Source of the DNA: Sphaerolaimus hirsutus
Taxonomy: Eukaryota > Nematoda > Chromadorea > Monhysterida > Sphaerolaimidae
Direction of reading: 5' to 3'
Assembly (NCBI GenBank): GCA_964036195.1
Contig: OZ038452.1
Coordinates: 29,461,785-29,525,784, forward strand
DNA length: 64,000 nt
The position numbers and the translations under genes were made by a program. Each line of letters starts with the position of its first letter. Position 1 is the first letter of the stretch. The notes beneath the pieces were generated by a model. That model was given only the letters and a program-made list of their open reading frames with translations, was not told the DNA's origin and made no database searches. Shown one piece after another: positions 48,301 to 59,480 of this stretch.

Positions 48301-51300
48301 ATTTTACATGACATTTGACAGGGCATTTTACAGGGTCTGGGACTGCCCCCTGGCCTCAGCAAAGTTCTACACAAGAGGGACTCTGCAACTTCATTGCAAC
48401 TTGGCATTGATCCAGATCAAAGAAGAAGTTCATTTGGCAGGAGAATGTCCAGTTTGAGACATGCTTGCAGCTTTGGAAATTTGAGCCATGTTTTGGCAAC
48501 TCACAGGTTGTCTCAGGCATCTACATTCAGGTGGGATTGGATTTCCATATGCAAATAAGGATAGTATTGTTTTGTTGGTTGTTGTAAATAATAAATATGG
48601 CAATATACTGCATATACTTGAATAATTCCCCCACCTTGAAGAATTCCCCCCTCTTAGACTAGTGAGGAAAAATACCCCCCCCCCCTCGAATAATCCCCCC
48701 TTTAGGCATATGATAAAGCTTTTTCATCCAATTTGAACAAAAATTGCTCGTTTTTAGTAAATAATACATATTTCACGAAATCAGTTAAAAGAAACATGCT
48801 TAAAATTTTTGACGAAATAATAATTCCTCCATTGAACAATTTCCCTCTCGAATAGCCCCCTCAAAAAAGTCTGATGACAAAATAGTTTCCTTATTCGTAT
48901 TATATACAGTAGGTAAATAGTTGTGCTGTAATTTCACATATATAGGTCTCTAACCAAAAATAACCAAAAATGATTGTGCTACCTGATGCATCATGAAAAT
49001 TTGCATGGAGCATCGCTTTTCATGTCCCAAGCTCATGTCAGAATTTTGGAAGGTTGTGAATAGCACTGGAAAAACGGGGTGATTTTGAGAAAATATGATC
49101 AGATATAATCTCAGAAAATCTCTCAAAAACAAAATTTAATAAAAAAAAATTATTAAAAAATTGAATTAATGTAGAAAATCCTGGCAAATATATACCGTAT
49201 TTCCTTGAGTTACCCCCCCCCCTTAATCAACCCCCCCCTCGAAATACCCCAGGTGTTTTCGAGCTGGGAAAAAAATAAGCCCCCCTCGAAATACCCCCGT
49301 CTGGAATGATGTACACCATGTATGCAATGTAAATACATGATGTATTTATTTATTGGTGCTAGTTTCCATCGCATATACACATAGGTATATATCAATTTAT
49401 GTACAGATGTACGTCTGTATGCTCCGATATGTCCAATTACTTACATTTATTACCGGTTTTGTGTATGAAAAGCGTATTCTTTACTAAGAATTTCACGAAA
49501 ATTTCTGCCGAAATAATAAACCCCCCCCTCGAACAAGCCCCCCCCCCCCCTCGAAATACCCTCCTCAAAATTTCCACTCTGAAAAATAAACCCCCTGGGG
49601 GTATTTCGAGGAAATACGGTATTTTAAAAAATATTTTCCATACAGACTAGATTCCTCGCTGCACGAACGCACCAAAAAAGCACGCATTCGATTGGCAACT
49701 TTATGTTTGGGAAGCATACTTTGCTTCACATTATGCCGCATGCCAATGTCGCTGGCATTTCTTGGCCAAATTTTAGCATGGTGCCAAAATGGAAGCGACT
49801 TTCATTTGGATATAATGGGATATAAGTTGGCATGGTGCCAAGGGAAGCATTTCAGAGATAATTTTGAATGGTTCTTGGACAGTGGAGGACTGAATAGAAG
49901 GTTTGCAAATGTGATCTTTGATAAGAGTGATTAGATACTATGCTCATGTAGTTACTTATGTTTTACGTTGGCAGTGAGCCAACAATTACTTATGTAACAA
50001 CACCATAGCGCTTGTGGCCTGGCGCTTGACACCATTTCGTTCTGGAACCGTTTTGCTCTAGCGCCATTGGCACCTGGCCCTTGACGCCAACATTTTGGCG
50101 CTTGTTACATTAACTTCTGCGTGCAATTATTGTAAACTGTGTAATGGAAAATTTTAAATTGTTTTAAATTATAAACTAAAATTTTGTAGAATATTGAAAA
50201 TCATTTCCCTCTAAATACTCAGACTAATCCCCATATGTTTGGTGCTGCACACTGGTTTGGTTGCAATAATTCAAGTCAATTTTGCTTGCAATGTGGGAAG
50301 AATAAATTTCGCTCCAGCCCTGAGAAATGTGAGAAGAGTCATCAGGAGAACATTCTTTTGTGGAAAAAGGAACAGAAGCATGAAAAATAGGAGATTTAAT
50401 ACACAGAGCACCTTAGTGGTGGGTTCCTGTGCATTTGTTCATTTAACATACAGCTTGGAATACAACTTGTTCATTTGACATCCACTTAATAAAACAGATG
50501 TGAGTCACAAGCATAGTAATTATATGAATACAGTTTATTGAAATTGGATTGAACCACCAAACATATGACAATGTGCTAACATTTTATATGTTAATTTGTC
50601 AGCTTGACCGCATCTTGAAAGTTCAGCATTTTGTTGTTGCTGTTCAACCATTCGCACCGCATGCGCATCCAACCAAACAGAATGGGACATGTTCCCACAC
50701 ATATGGAACTGTCCTTCGCGCTCCGACATGAAATCTTGCGATATGAAATTATGCATTTATCACAACAAATGGGGGACATTTATCTACCCCCATACCAAAT
50801 TTGAGCAGTTTTCATTCAAGATTGACGTGTTGGGAGCCAATTGAAACCGTGCGCCTGACGTGCGCCACCCTGTACTTTACTCTCAATTTTACTCTTTAAT
50901 CCTCTACTTTACTCGCTACTCTTAACTTAGCTACTTGCCGAACCGGCACCAGCTTCTTATATGTAAAAAAGACACTGTAGACATAAGGCAAATTTTGACA
51001 TTTTTTTGCACACAGACACCACAAATTAATGTCAGAACGGCAACAGTTAGACGCAAATGCAAGAAAGAGGATTCAACTTTATCAAACACCATTATAAACC
51101 TGGAGCAAATCAATCAGGACTACAATGATCGGATGGAACAAGGTTTTAACCAGGTGTTAATTCCACAAGTGCAGAAGTGACAGGTAAAATGGCAAGTGTT
51201 GAGTAAAAAAATAGGTGTAGGTCAATAAAGAACAAGTAAACTTTTAAGTGGCTGACAGACTAGTATTACAGACTAGTAAGTCTGCTTTACACTTGACTTA

Positions 51301-51486
51301 CCAAAATATCTGACTGAACACTTGTCATTTTTCTTGCTGCTTGTCCACTTGTAGAGTTGGCCCCAGTTTAAACTTGATGAAAGTTTTTCAAATGGAACTA
51401 GTGCAGTGATCAAATTTGATGATAGCCAAAAAACTGCAGGTACAAGAATGCAATCTGTGAGTTGCTGTCTATCCAAAAAATGTTAA
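42370..51486 (+). CDS. Divergent rhodopsin-class G-protein-coupled receptor, about 792 residues, 12 exons
   Basis: Proposed exons: 42370-42552, 44028-44377, 44922-45171, 45894-46140, 46655-46882, 47467-47585, 48048-48174, 48365-48530, 49646-49900, 50223-50418, 51016-51153, 51367-51486. Phases agree at all 11 junctions. Landmarks: N-terminal NST and NKT glycosylation sequons; TM1 (41-61) with Asn; a 70-residue basic ICL1; TM2 with FLPWY; Cys169 (3.25); TM3 ending SSLHRMRAIANPLQSY, where HRM replaces DRY; TM4 LSWG (Trp231); ECL2 with Cys and three sequons; TM5 with Pro323; an ICL3 of about 210 residues, Ser/Arg rich; TM6 FTLCRMP (584-590), where CWxP became CRMP; TM7 VNFACNVGR, where NPxxY became NVGRI; helix 8 RRVIRRTFFC; C-tail ending CCLSKKC. 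Ligand unknown; the CxxP region loosely recalls FMRFamide-type receptors but I would not assign it. Exon 5/6 borders are the least sure. Confidence 0.8.
42630..43450. mobile_element. Foldback element in receptor intron 1
   Basis: Arms at about 42640-42790 and 43300-43445 are reverse complements (AACATGTAAGCGCACGAAAC, CATGAAACACGCCGGTTTGC). About 500 bp of loop, no coding sequence seen. Confidence 0.7.
43640..43935. mobile_element. MITE CCGTATTTGCTTGAATAGTC
   Basis: Ends CCGTATTTGCTTGAATA and TATTCAAGTAAATACGTTA with rows of GAATAATTCCCCCC. Relatives at 48611-48905 and 60275-60465. Confidence 0.6.
45285..45800. repeat. GTGAAGTGTCTTCC repeat tract in receptor intron 3
   Basis: Rows and inverted copies of GTGAAGTGTCTTCCAGATG-like units, related to the foldback at 23285-24190. 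Confidence 0.55.
47042..47231. mobile_element. Introner-like MITE family 1 copy, in receptor intron 5
   Basis: Target duplication ACCAG (47037-47041, 47232-47236). Reverse orientation relative to the gene; entirely intronic. The intron itself ends CTTGTGGAATTGGCCCCAG, the end of the second family. Confidence 0.85.
47844..47963. mobile_element. Short MITE TACCGTATTACCTCGAAATA
   Basis: Complete ends, 120 bp, GGGGGGTATTTCGAG inside. In receptor intron 6. Confidence 0.75.
48176..48349 (+). mobile_element. Introner-like MITE family 1 copy inside a receptor coding exon
   Basis: Ends TGCCACTCCCAGACCCTG and GTCTGGGACTGCCCC, target duplication CTGG (48172-48175, 48350-48353). Removing the element and one CTGG leaves the receptor frame continuous (T-S-G-L-S-K-V-L-H), so it landed in an exon. 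Same orientation as the intron-forming copy at 30440-30634, with GT at its 5' edge. Confidence 0.82.
48611..48905. mobile_element. Degraded MITE with GAATAATTCCCCC rows
   Basis: Left end ATACTTGAATAATTCCCCC; right end unclear. Receptor intron 8. Confidence 0.45.
49193..49621. mobile_element. MITE TACCGTATTTCCTTGAGTTA
   Basis: Ends TACCGTATTTCCTTGAGTTA and TTTCGAGGAAATACGGTA. Its right end is 24 bp before the receptor exon starting at 49646. Confidence 0.75.
51154..51366 (+). mobile_element. Element-like receptor intron 11 (introner-like family 2)
   Basis: The 213-bp intron runs AACCAG|GTGTTAATTCCACAAGTG ... CACTTGTAGAGTTGGCCCCAG|TTTAAAC. Its two ends are imperfect inverted repeats (TTCCACAAGTG / CACTTGTAGAGTTGG) and CAG is present on both sides. 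The same 3' end, CTTGTGGAATTGGCCCCAG, closes intron 5 (47448-47466). Confidence 0.6.
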
Positions 51487-51587
51487 AAAAATAAAAGGCA
51501 CAGACAGGGAAACAAAAGCCTCTGGCAACTCACTTCCAACATGCTGACAATACCTTGTTTAGATTTGTCGGGAAGTTGTCAGCATCA

Positions 51588-51752
51588 TAGGCGGCGCAAC
51601 ATCCCAATTTGTGCTTGTGACATTCACAATCCTATTGGCCAAAATTTGACCTTGTGCACTTTTTACTAGGTAAACTGGGTATTTCTGCTTGTGACACCGA
51701 AAATTCCGCTTGTGACATTCACAAGCGCACAAGCACTTACGCCGCCTATGGT
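51588..51752. mobile_element. MITE ATAGGCGGCG in left arm only
   Basis: Ends ATAGGCGGCG and CGCCGCCTAT; GTCAGCAT on both sides (also part of a local tandem repeat). Absent from the mirror position near 63.6 kb, so it arrived after the duplication or was lost there. Confidence 0.65.
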
Positions 51753-51754
51753 CA

Positions 51755-51890
51755 GCATGTGGCAGCAAGTTGGAAGCAAGTTGTCAGCATGTGGCAGCAA
51801 GTTGGAAGCAAGTTGTCAGCATGTGGCAACAAGTTGGATACAAGTTGTCAGTTTGTGGCAGCAAGTTGTCAGTTTGTGGCAGCAAAATAG
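51755..51890. repeat. Tandem repeat, about 32-bp unit
   Basis: Units of GTCAGCATGTGGCAGCAAG plus TTGGAAGCAAGTT, about four copies; mirror tract at 63495-63605. Just downstream of the receptor stop. Confidence 0.75.
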
Positions 51891-53079
51891 CAAGGGTCAA
51901 AATTTTGCCAGAATTGAAAAGCCAGCCTATGCTTCCCTGTGAAATGGTGTCAAAATTGAAAAGAACCTCTATCCTAAGCCACGAGTTTCATTTAAAATAT
52001 TCATGAATCATTTGTTTATTTTTTGTACAATTTTCAGATTCCAACGCTCAATCTGGACAGTGACTCAAGCTTGAACTATCTTTCACACAAAAATGACTGT
52101 TCATGCAGTGCTTGTGAAGTGATCATGGTGTGAAGCGTGCAGATTCATATACTCCAGTGACTACAGGCATGCAATTTTCAAAAAAAAGAAAGTAATTCAT
52201 TGCTGTTATATGTTTTACATTAAAATATTCACAACAATAATTTTTGTAATATTATTACAAGAATCTCATGCTTTAATTGTTATTGGCACTCTTCCAACGT
52301 GAGACATGAATACCTGAGCGTGCGGAGTCACTGGAGTCACTGGAGTATAGTACCTAAGCAGAGTACCAAATTACAATTCAAGTGGACTAATGAGTAAAGT
52401 TATAAACAGATGACAACTCAAAAGTGGCAACTCAAACTAAACTCAAGTACAGATTAACTTGTCACTAAAAGTAGCTGTCATTAACAAGTTCACTTGTTGC
52501 TTGACATAGTTTGAACCTTTACTCACAACTTACCACTTTTATTGTCACTAATCTGCTTGTGGAATTTGCATATTGAGTTACAGTGAATTTTTCTATGGAT
52601 ATGTCACTTTCTTTGTATGATCAAATTCATAACTTCATAACTGACACACCATGAGTTTAAAAATCAACACTCCATTAGAAATGTAGTTGCAAAAAACAAG
52701 CTGTGAAAGTGATATATAAATATATATGCATCACAATGTTTCAAGCAATCTTTTTATCTACCTAATCAGTTAGTGGATTTTTAAAGTCATTCAATGTACC
52801 TTATGTTCTTTTTGTTTTATTATTCATCTTTCCAGTCACTTTGCTCAGGTATTTTGATCTCTAAAGGTCATTTTCACTTTTTTTCATTCCTATACTCAAC
52901 GGACCGCAAAGCATGCGTCCAAACCAACTTTCACAAAAAAAGAAAAACTTTTCAAAAAGATAAATGCGGCGTCGCGTGCAAGCGACAATGTTTTTACTGA
53001 TTTTCTTTCTAACAAGCTTGATTTTATTAACGATGATGTCATGATGGAGTGTTTCCTTAAGAAAAATGCATAGCGTGCA

Positions 53080-55085
53080 TAGCATTGGAAAAATAATCAA
53101 TTTTTGGAAAATATAATTTAATTTAAGCTCAGAAAATAACATAATAAAAGAAAAAATGTAATTGAGGCGTCTAATTCTAAAAGTCGACAAGTCCACAAAA
53201 TGTGATTTTGAGTAAATCGCATTTAAAGTTTCAAACCCAATTCCAGGCCCTAGTGATGGAAAAAGCGCCAGGACTTTGGCGCCAAGCGCCAAAAGCGCCA
53301 TGGCGCTTTTCCGAACCCCAGCGCCAAGCGCCAATGGCGCTAGAGCAAAATGGCGCCAAGCGCCAAAAGCGCCATGGCGCTTTTCTAGACCACGGCGCCA
53401 AGCGCCAATGGCGCCAGAGGATATTGGCGCCAAGCGCCAATAGCGCCAGCGCCAAAAATTTTTTGCTTCTCATATATGCGGCCATGCTGATGCACTGCTA
53501 TTAATTTGTTTTTGGCGCAAGATACATGTCAACTGCAGTCACTATTGTTCTTGTTGTCTTGATATTTTGCAGCTGGGTTTTTGGGCTAAGCTAAGTATAG
53601 CACACCATCTGTAAAAAGTGCTAAAATTTTTTAGGTGTTTTTTAAAATTACTTTTGGAATTCAGTTGTTTTTCCCAAAAAATAATTTTCAAATTTTCAAA
53701 TGACGTTTTAATTTTTTTTTGAAATACTTTCTATTTTTCTCTTATGATATTGCAGTTTCACGTTTTGCTAGTCACTTTTGAACACAGGATTTTGAGGTTT
53801 CAAGTTTTGGATTGCCATTGTTGGAATGGCTTCAGAAAGTGATTCCACACCCTGTAAAATCAAGTGTCAAATGTCAAGAAGTAAATGTGATGTAAAATAT
53901 CAATCAAAATAAAAAATAAAAATTTTTGATTCAACTTTTGACATTTCACATGACACTTAACAGTATTGATGAAAGTTTGGATGATGTTTATTACTCAACT
54001 TTACACTTTACAGGGTCCTTTGACCCTGCTCAAACAAAACTGCAAGGAACGAGCTCAGTATAGTGATTGAGCTAAAACCTATGTGAAGAGTGTTACCAGT
54101 CCGATGAATAGTCACATAAAGCCTTACATAACTCAGATTAGATGGGACAAATGTTGAATACCCATGCAATCACAAGGAAATTGTTTAAAAAGTAATCAAG
54201 AATAGGGTATGTTGATCTGGGAATACACTGACAGTAAGTAGCACATATAAATACTTATGTAAATTATACTTAACAGGTCTTTCTGCATAAAACAATGATG
54301 AATTTTCAGTACTTCTTGGCGCTTTTTTGGCGCTTATTAAAACACCAGCGCCAAGCGCCAATGGCGCCACAGCAAAAAGGCGCCAAGCGCCAAAAGCGCC
54401 ATGGCGCTTTTTGCTTTGGCGCTAGCGCCAGGCGCCAGCGCCATGGCGCTTTTCCATCACTACCAGGCCCGTGGTGCGTGTCCAATTTGGCTCTCTCATG
54501 CTTTTCATTAAGTTCCATATGTTGACAATAAAGTGTCAAATTTTCAGCCCCAAATCTCAACGTATATGTGAAAAATGGGGTGTCCATAAAATTCCATTCG
54601 GTCAGAGCAAAACTGTTTCGGGGAGGGAAATGGACTTGTCGACTTTTAGCCCAAAACTAAGTGGACTTGTCGACTTCTTGCCCAAATTTTTTGCATTTTT
54701 CCCCAAAAATGTCGAATTTGGCACTATGCCATATGGGCATGTGAGGTCAAAAAATTTATGGAAAATGATGAAAAATGTGCGGAAGTGGCCCCAGATGACG
54801 TTTCCGGGCCTAACTCGAAATTTTCATATTTGGACTTGTCGACTTTTAGAATTGGACGCCTCAATTAAATCTCGCTCAAAAAAACTGGAAAAAATATAAA
54901 TAAATATAAATATCAGAAATTGAGAGATTTTTTAATATTTTTAAAAATCTCAGAAAATCTTTCAAAAATGAAAATATAATTAAATCTATCTAGAAAATCA
55001 TGAAAAAATATAAATCTTGAAAAATCTTATATTTTCTGAGATTTTTTAAATACCTATAAATCTCCCAGAGATTTTTTCAATGCTA
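53080..55085. mobile_element. hAT-like element TAGCATTGGAAAAA in the left arm
   Basis: Ends TAGCATTGG and TTCAATGCTA; flanks AGCGTGCA and AGCGTGCT. The same element at the same place in the right arm (61474-62017) means it inserted before the duplication. Interrupted by 53251-54462. Confidence 0.7.
53251..54462. mobile_element. hAT-like element TAGTGATGGAAAAAGCGCC, nested
   Basis: 8-bp duplication CCAGGCCC (53243-53250, 54463-54470). GCGCCAAGCGCC rows at both ends; a degraded TGTCAAATG palindrome (53848-54015) inside. Absent from the right arm, so younger than the duplication. Confidence 0.85.
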
Positions 55086-55566
55086 AGCGTGCTGTCCGAG
55101 GAGTATATTCAAGGATCTCGATCATTTCTTTCTGCCATTTTATATATCTCGTTTCCATATCATTCCATTTTTATTTTCACCATAAATATAGCCTTTATTC
55201 GTTCATACAATATTCTATTCATATTTATCTCGTTAAAAATAAATAGAAAGATGAAAATGGATTGTTCAAAAACTGTCAAATGTGAGTTCCCGAAATTTGA
55301 CTCAGAACATTTTTGTTGCTCAACACAAGACAAATGCCCGGCGGTTGCACCGGCGTGTCACGATTTTTGAGAAATGTGGGGTAACTCATATAAATATATT
55401 TCAATATGTCACAGAAGTTCTGAGGCTCAAAAAAGTGGAACGAAAATGTTTTAGTGTGGCGGAAATTATCGGAGAAAAATTCGTTACGATAAAATGGTGA
55501 TAGCTTATAAGAATGGTTCTTAATAAGTTATATTTAATACTAGGTAAAAATCAATTTCTGGTCCTG

Positions 55567-55657
55567 GTGGCAGTACCGCATCCTGTAAAATGTAAAAAAG
55601 TGTCATACGACATGGCATACGACACTTTACTGTACACTTCAGGGTGCGGGACTGCCC
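55567..55657. mobile_element. Short family 1 MITE copy
   Basis: 91 bp, ends GTGGCAGTACCGCATCCTG and GTGCGGGACTGCCCC, flanks CCTG. Mirror copy at 60912-61003. Confidence 0.75.
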
Positions 55658-55669
55658 CCTGCTAGGTTT

Positions 55670-57200
55670 GCAAAATACCGGTAATTAATGTTAGATGTGA
55701 AAATTTAACGAATATTGTTACTGGTAGTTAAAAACCATAAGCATGCAATGCCTAATTAACAGAAAATTAGAAAAAGTTTCGACAAGTTTCAATTTTCCGC
55801 CAACTAAGATTGGGGCAAATGTAAACTGAGAAGCGAGATTGCAAAAACTATTCAAGTCTATTCTTTTTGCACACGCGACCGCATATTTTGCGCAAGTGGA
55901 AATATGAACATAGCGGTAGAAAAGAATGGCGCTAGCGCCATTTGAAGTAAACTAGTGGAACATTTAAACGAGAAATCAGGTACCTAATTTTTCATAACAA
56001 TCTCACAGGGAAACGTGCAGCCCAATATGGCTGCCATTTGTTGTGGGGGTGCTCACAACATTTGCCTACATAAATGCCAAGTGGCACCCCATGGCACCCC
56101 CCTGTTCTGCTGCTACAGATAAATGAAAAAAAATTGCCAATTTTTTTCCGGAAAATATAAATGAGAATTTTCAAAAAACCACACAAAATATGACTGCGGT
56201 AAAGTGTGCAGCCTTTTTTCGGTGTGCTGACAACACGAGTGATTACCTAAATTGTGGTTGTAATTAAAAAACTGTGATTTTTGATTTTCTGGACATGACC
56301 TCTTGATTTGTCTGGGCCAGTAACACTAGATACAGAGCACATTGCCTATCGGCCCCTATAGGTTTTTATCAGATAGTTAGTGCCCACATTGAATGGGCAC
56401 AAGCTAAGGTGTAATTTGCATCATGACACTGCAGGCGCTGGATTTGCTGTCACGCGAGTGCCCTCTTTACACAGGGCTGTTTTTATCATTTGCTATAAAA
56501 AATACATAAGTGCAAAAACAGGGCCCAGGAGCAGCCATATGTTGCCCCTTACACTGAACGAGCCAATTCTGGCCCCAATGTGCCCCATAAATAGCTTGGG
56601 ATAGTGGATTGTCCACTTTTTCTAACCTATGTTTTTCTCCAAAAAAAGTTTTCATTTGATCAACAATGCCATCATTGTGTGGGGCTTCTGGGGTTTCTGA
56701 GGGGGTAGAAAAGTTGCACGTACTTACACTCCACCAATGTCAAAAAAACTTTTTTGTCTAAAGTGTCTAGAAAAAAAATTATTAAAAATTTAAATTTCAT
56801 CGGGAACAAAAATTTGTATGGAACTCTCATTTATATTTTCCAGAAAAAAATGATTAAAAATTATTTTCTGCACCAAGGGTGGCCTGAGGGGGGTGCCCCC
56901 TAGGGTATATATAGTGAACACTTGGGGTCACCCTCACACAAGATGACAGCCTGACAGCTTGCATGTGGGATCTGTAAAATACAATAAAGTTATTTTCTCA
57001 TTTATATTTTCCACCAGTTTAGTAATCTATGGCACTTGGCGCCCTTTCTCTTTGGTGCCCTTGGTGCCCGATTGTCTAATTTTGAATTGGCGCCATGGCG
57101 CCATTGGCGCTTGTCGCCATTTTTCCAGGCGCGTTTCCACCACTAATGTCAGCTAAATACCTAATAAGCTTTAAATATGCCCGCAAAAAATTGTTGAAAC
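55670..57200. other. Spacer between duplication arms, left part
   Basis: AT-rich. A GGCGCC-rich remnant near 57030-57145. No exon supported. Confidence 0.4.
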
Positions 57201-57202
57201 AA

Positions 57203-57435
57203 ACTCTAGTATGTAATGGCGCTGCACACACTAGTTTACTAAGGGTAAACTAAGAATTTGGTGAACTCATTTTTCATCTTCTGCGCGCATCTGAGTTTAC
57301 CGAAATGAGCTGTTCGTCAACTACAGTAGATGGAGATTGAAAATAACACATTCCAGTAAACTCAGATGCACTAGAAAACTAAAAAATGTGTTTACCAAAT
57401 TTTTAGTCTTCCGTTAGTAAACTAGTGTGTGCGGT
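57203..57435. mobile_element. Foldback MITE GCACACACTAGTTTAC
   Basis: Ends GCACACACTAGTTTAC and GTAAACTAGTGTGTGC; about 220 bp. Confidence 0.65.
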
Positions 57436-57730
57436 GGCAATATTTTGGTAAAGATATTTTAGCTGTAAAAAATGCAAAAAAAATGTTTCGAAATCAAGCA
57501 ATTCACAAAAATATGTTGAGTCACTGGAACCCTGGGTTCAATTCAGCATATTGACAAGTGACAAAAGAATTTGCGAGTGAAAGAGCCCATACACACTAGT
57601 TGACATCGCAAATTCGTGTCAACTGAATGTCAACTAAATAAAACAAAAAATTTAAAAGCATGCAAATTAACAGAAATATTGAAAATTATGTGTCGCTCAC
57701 AATATAAAATTTAGCCATTTAGGGCGCAGG

Positions 57731-58105
57731 ACCGGTGCACAAGTAAACCCGGTGCACAAGTAACAATGTCCGGTACCAATGTAGACCCGGTGCTTAGGTA
57801 CGGCCCCCACACGTGAGCACTGGGTCTTCATGGGCATTGCAGGTGTTCAGTATGGGGGGTTGGGTTACCCCCCAAACGCTCCAGCTATCTACATAATATG
57901 TATCTAGCGATTTTTCTCCCTTTTTCCTTGTAAAGCTTGAAAAACCCCATAATTTTGAACCCCTTCGACCCCCACCTCCAAAAACAACAACTATACACAT
58001 GATTGGTAATGGAATGGCGCCATTTGAGGGCGCCAAAGTATGCCACACCATGGTGCCCTTATACTACTTTTGCTACTTGTGCACCGGGTTTACTTGTGCA
58101 CCGAC
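57731..58105. mobile_element. MITE with GGTGCACAAGTAAACCCGG ends
   Basis: Ends ACCGGTGCACAAGTAAACCC and GGGTTTACTTGTGCACCG, with GGTGC/GCACC repeats. Interior has a GGCGCC block. Confidence 0.65.
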
Positions 58106-59019
58106 CCACGCCCAAAATTTAGTACCGTTTATCATATAGTAATATTGAAATCACATAATTTACCAAAATTCTGTTGAATTTAGTTGACGCGAATTATGAT
58201 GCCAACTAAATTTTGAGCCCATTTGTGTGTTTGTTATGTGTGCTTGCCCAGGAGCGCCAACTGTATTGAATTACAAGATGTTATGTAAACAATAACTTGT
58301 AATTTTACAAATGCCAAAAGTTCATTAATAAACATTTCTTGTTGACATTTTACATGAGATTTGACACTTGACTTTACACTTTACAGGGTGCGGGACTGCC
58401 ACAGAATTGTCTCCAGATAATCAAAGCCATTCAAAGGTATATCAATCACTCAAAATATTTTGTGACTCTTTTTACATGTCATGGCACAGATTTGACAGAA
58501 AAAGCGGCCAGGAACAAAAAGGAAAGGCGCATTGTGCCATCTCGAATTTTTTGAAAAAATGTCAACAGTTGCTTTCATATATTTAAAAGGTTTTATAGAT
58601 AAATATTCTTATTTTTGAAGAAACTATGCTCAGTAGTTTTAGTGTGATCTTGATGCAACATGCAATTCGATGCCACATTTGCTTCAATTCGATGCAACAT
58701 TTCTTCATCCATTAAGTTTGTGGATTTCATTTTCTGCTAGGTATTTTTATTTAAACAAATTGTGTTCACGTTTTAAATCCACCGATTTTATAAATCAACA
58801 TATTCTACCCATAGAAATTTTTTTCCCTATACTCAGCGGACATAACAGTTAGTATGGAAAACTACCATAGCCCATGTGAATAACGGGCCAAAAAGTTTAC
58901 TGTTTTTCATCATAATAATTCGTTTTTTACCATGGAATGATTACCGTACTTCTTCATGTAAACCGCCCGGGTGTTATGCAAAATCAAGGCAACTTCCGAC
59001 AACCTTTTTTAAACTTGAA

Positions 59020-59343
59020 TACCGTATTTGTTCTAATAGAATGGCATACCTCCAATAGAACGGCACCTCCAAATGGAACGGTAGGTAGAAATTACAGACA
59101 GGTAGGTACAGACAAATAAGTATAAAATGGATTGTGAGAACATTCAAAGCATTTAAATAGCTGTTAAATGTCAAATTGATGCTCTTATATTAAAATATTG
59201 CTCAAGCTTCATAAAAATAAGGCTCATGTTCAAATAAGACATGTGTGAAAAAAATAGGTGAAAAAATAGAACGGCACCTCCAATAGAACGACAGGTAAGT
59301 TGACGAAAAAATAGAATGGAGCTCTTTTAGAAGAAATACGGTA
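59020..59343. mobile_element. MITE TACCGTATTTGTTCTAATAG
   Basis: Ends TACCGTATTTGTTCTAATAG and TTTAGAAGAAATACGGTA; rows of AGAACGGCACCTCCAAT. Lies 137 bp upstream of the SPARC start codon. Confidence 0.7.
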
Positions 59344-59480
59344 ACGCCCGGGCGTCAAATCATTGGATTGGGGGCTTTATGCAACGCAACCTCGTTTCAG
59401 CGATCAATAGTTCAATACTATAAAATAAAATCAATTCAATCGCAGCCGAAAATCCACAAACAGATCAAAATAAAATAAAA

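Larger units (their letters stand above)
51161..55665. repeat. Left arm of a large inverted duplication
   Basis: Reverse complement of 60911-64000, interrupted by insertions. Matching blocks: 51161-51560 with 63600-64000 (last receptor exon), 51900-53070 with 62030-63190, 54910-55665 with 60911-61640. The match reaches the window edge. Confidence 0.85.

Noticed and set aside
51755..51890. Regular repeats that might suggest a CRISPR array
   Set aside because: Head-to-tail tandem repeat without unique spacers, in a eukaryotic 3' flank.
52861..53433. 190-codon open frame, minus strand
   Set aside because: Crosses three different repeat elements; no domain, composition set by GCGCC rows and an AT-rich MITE.
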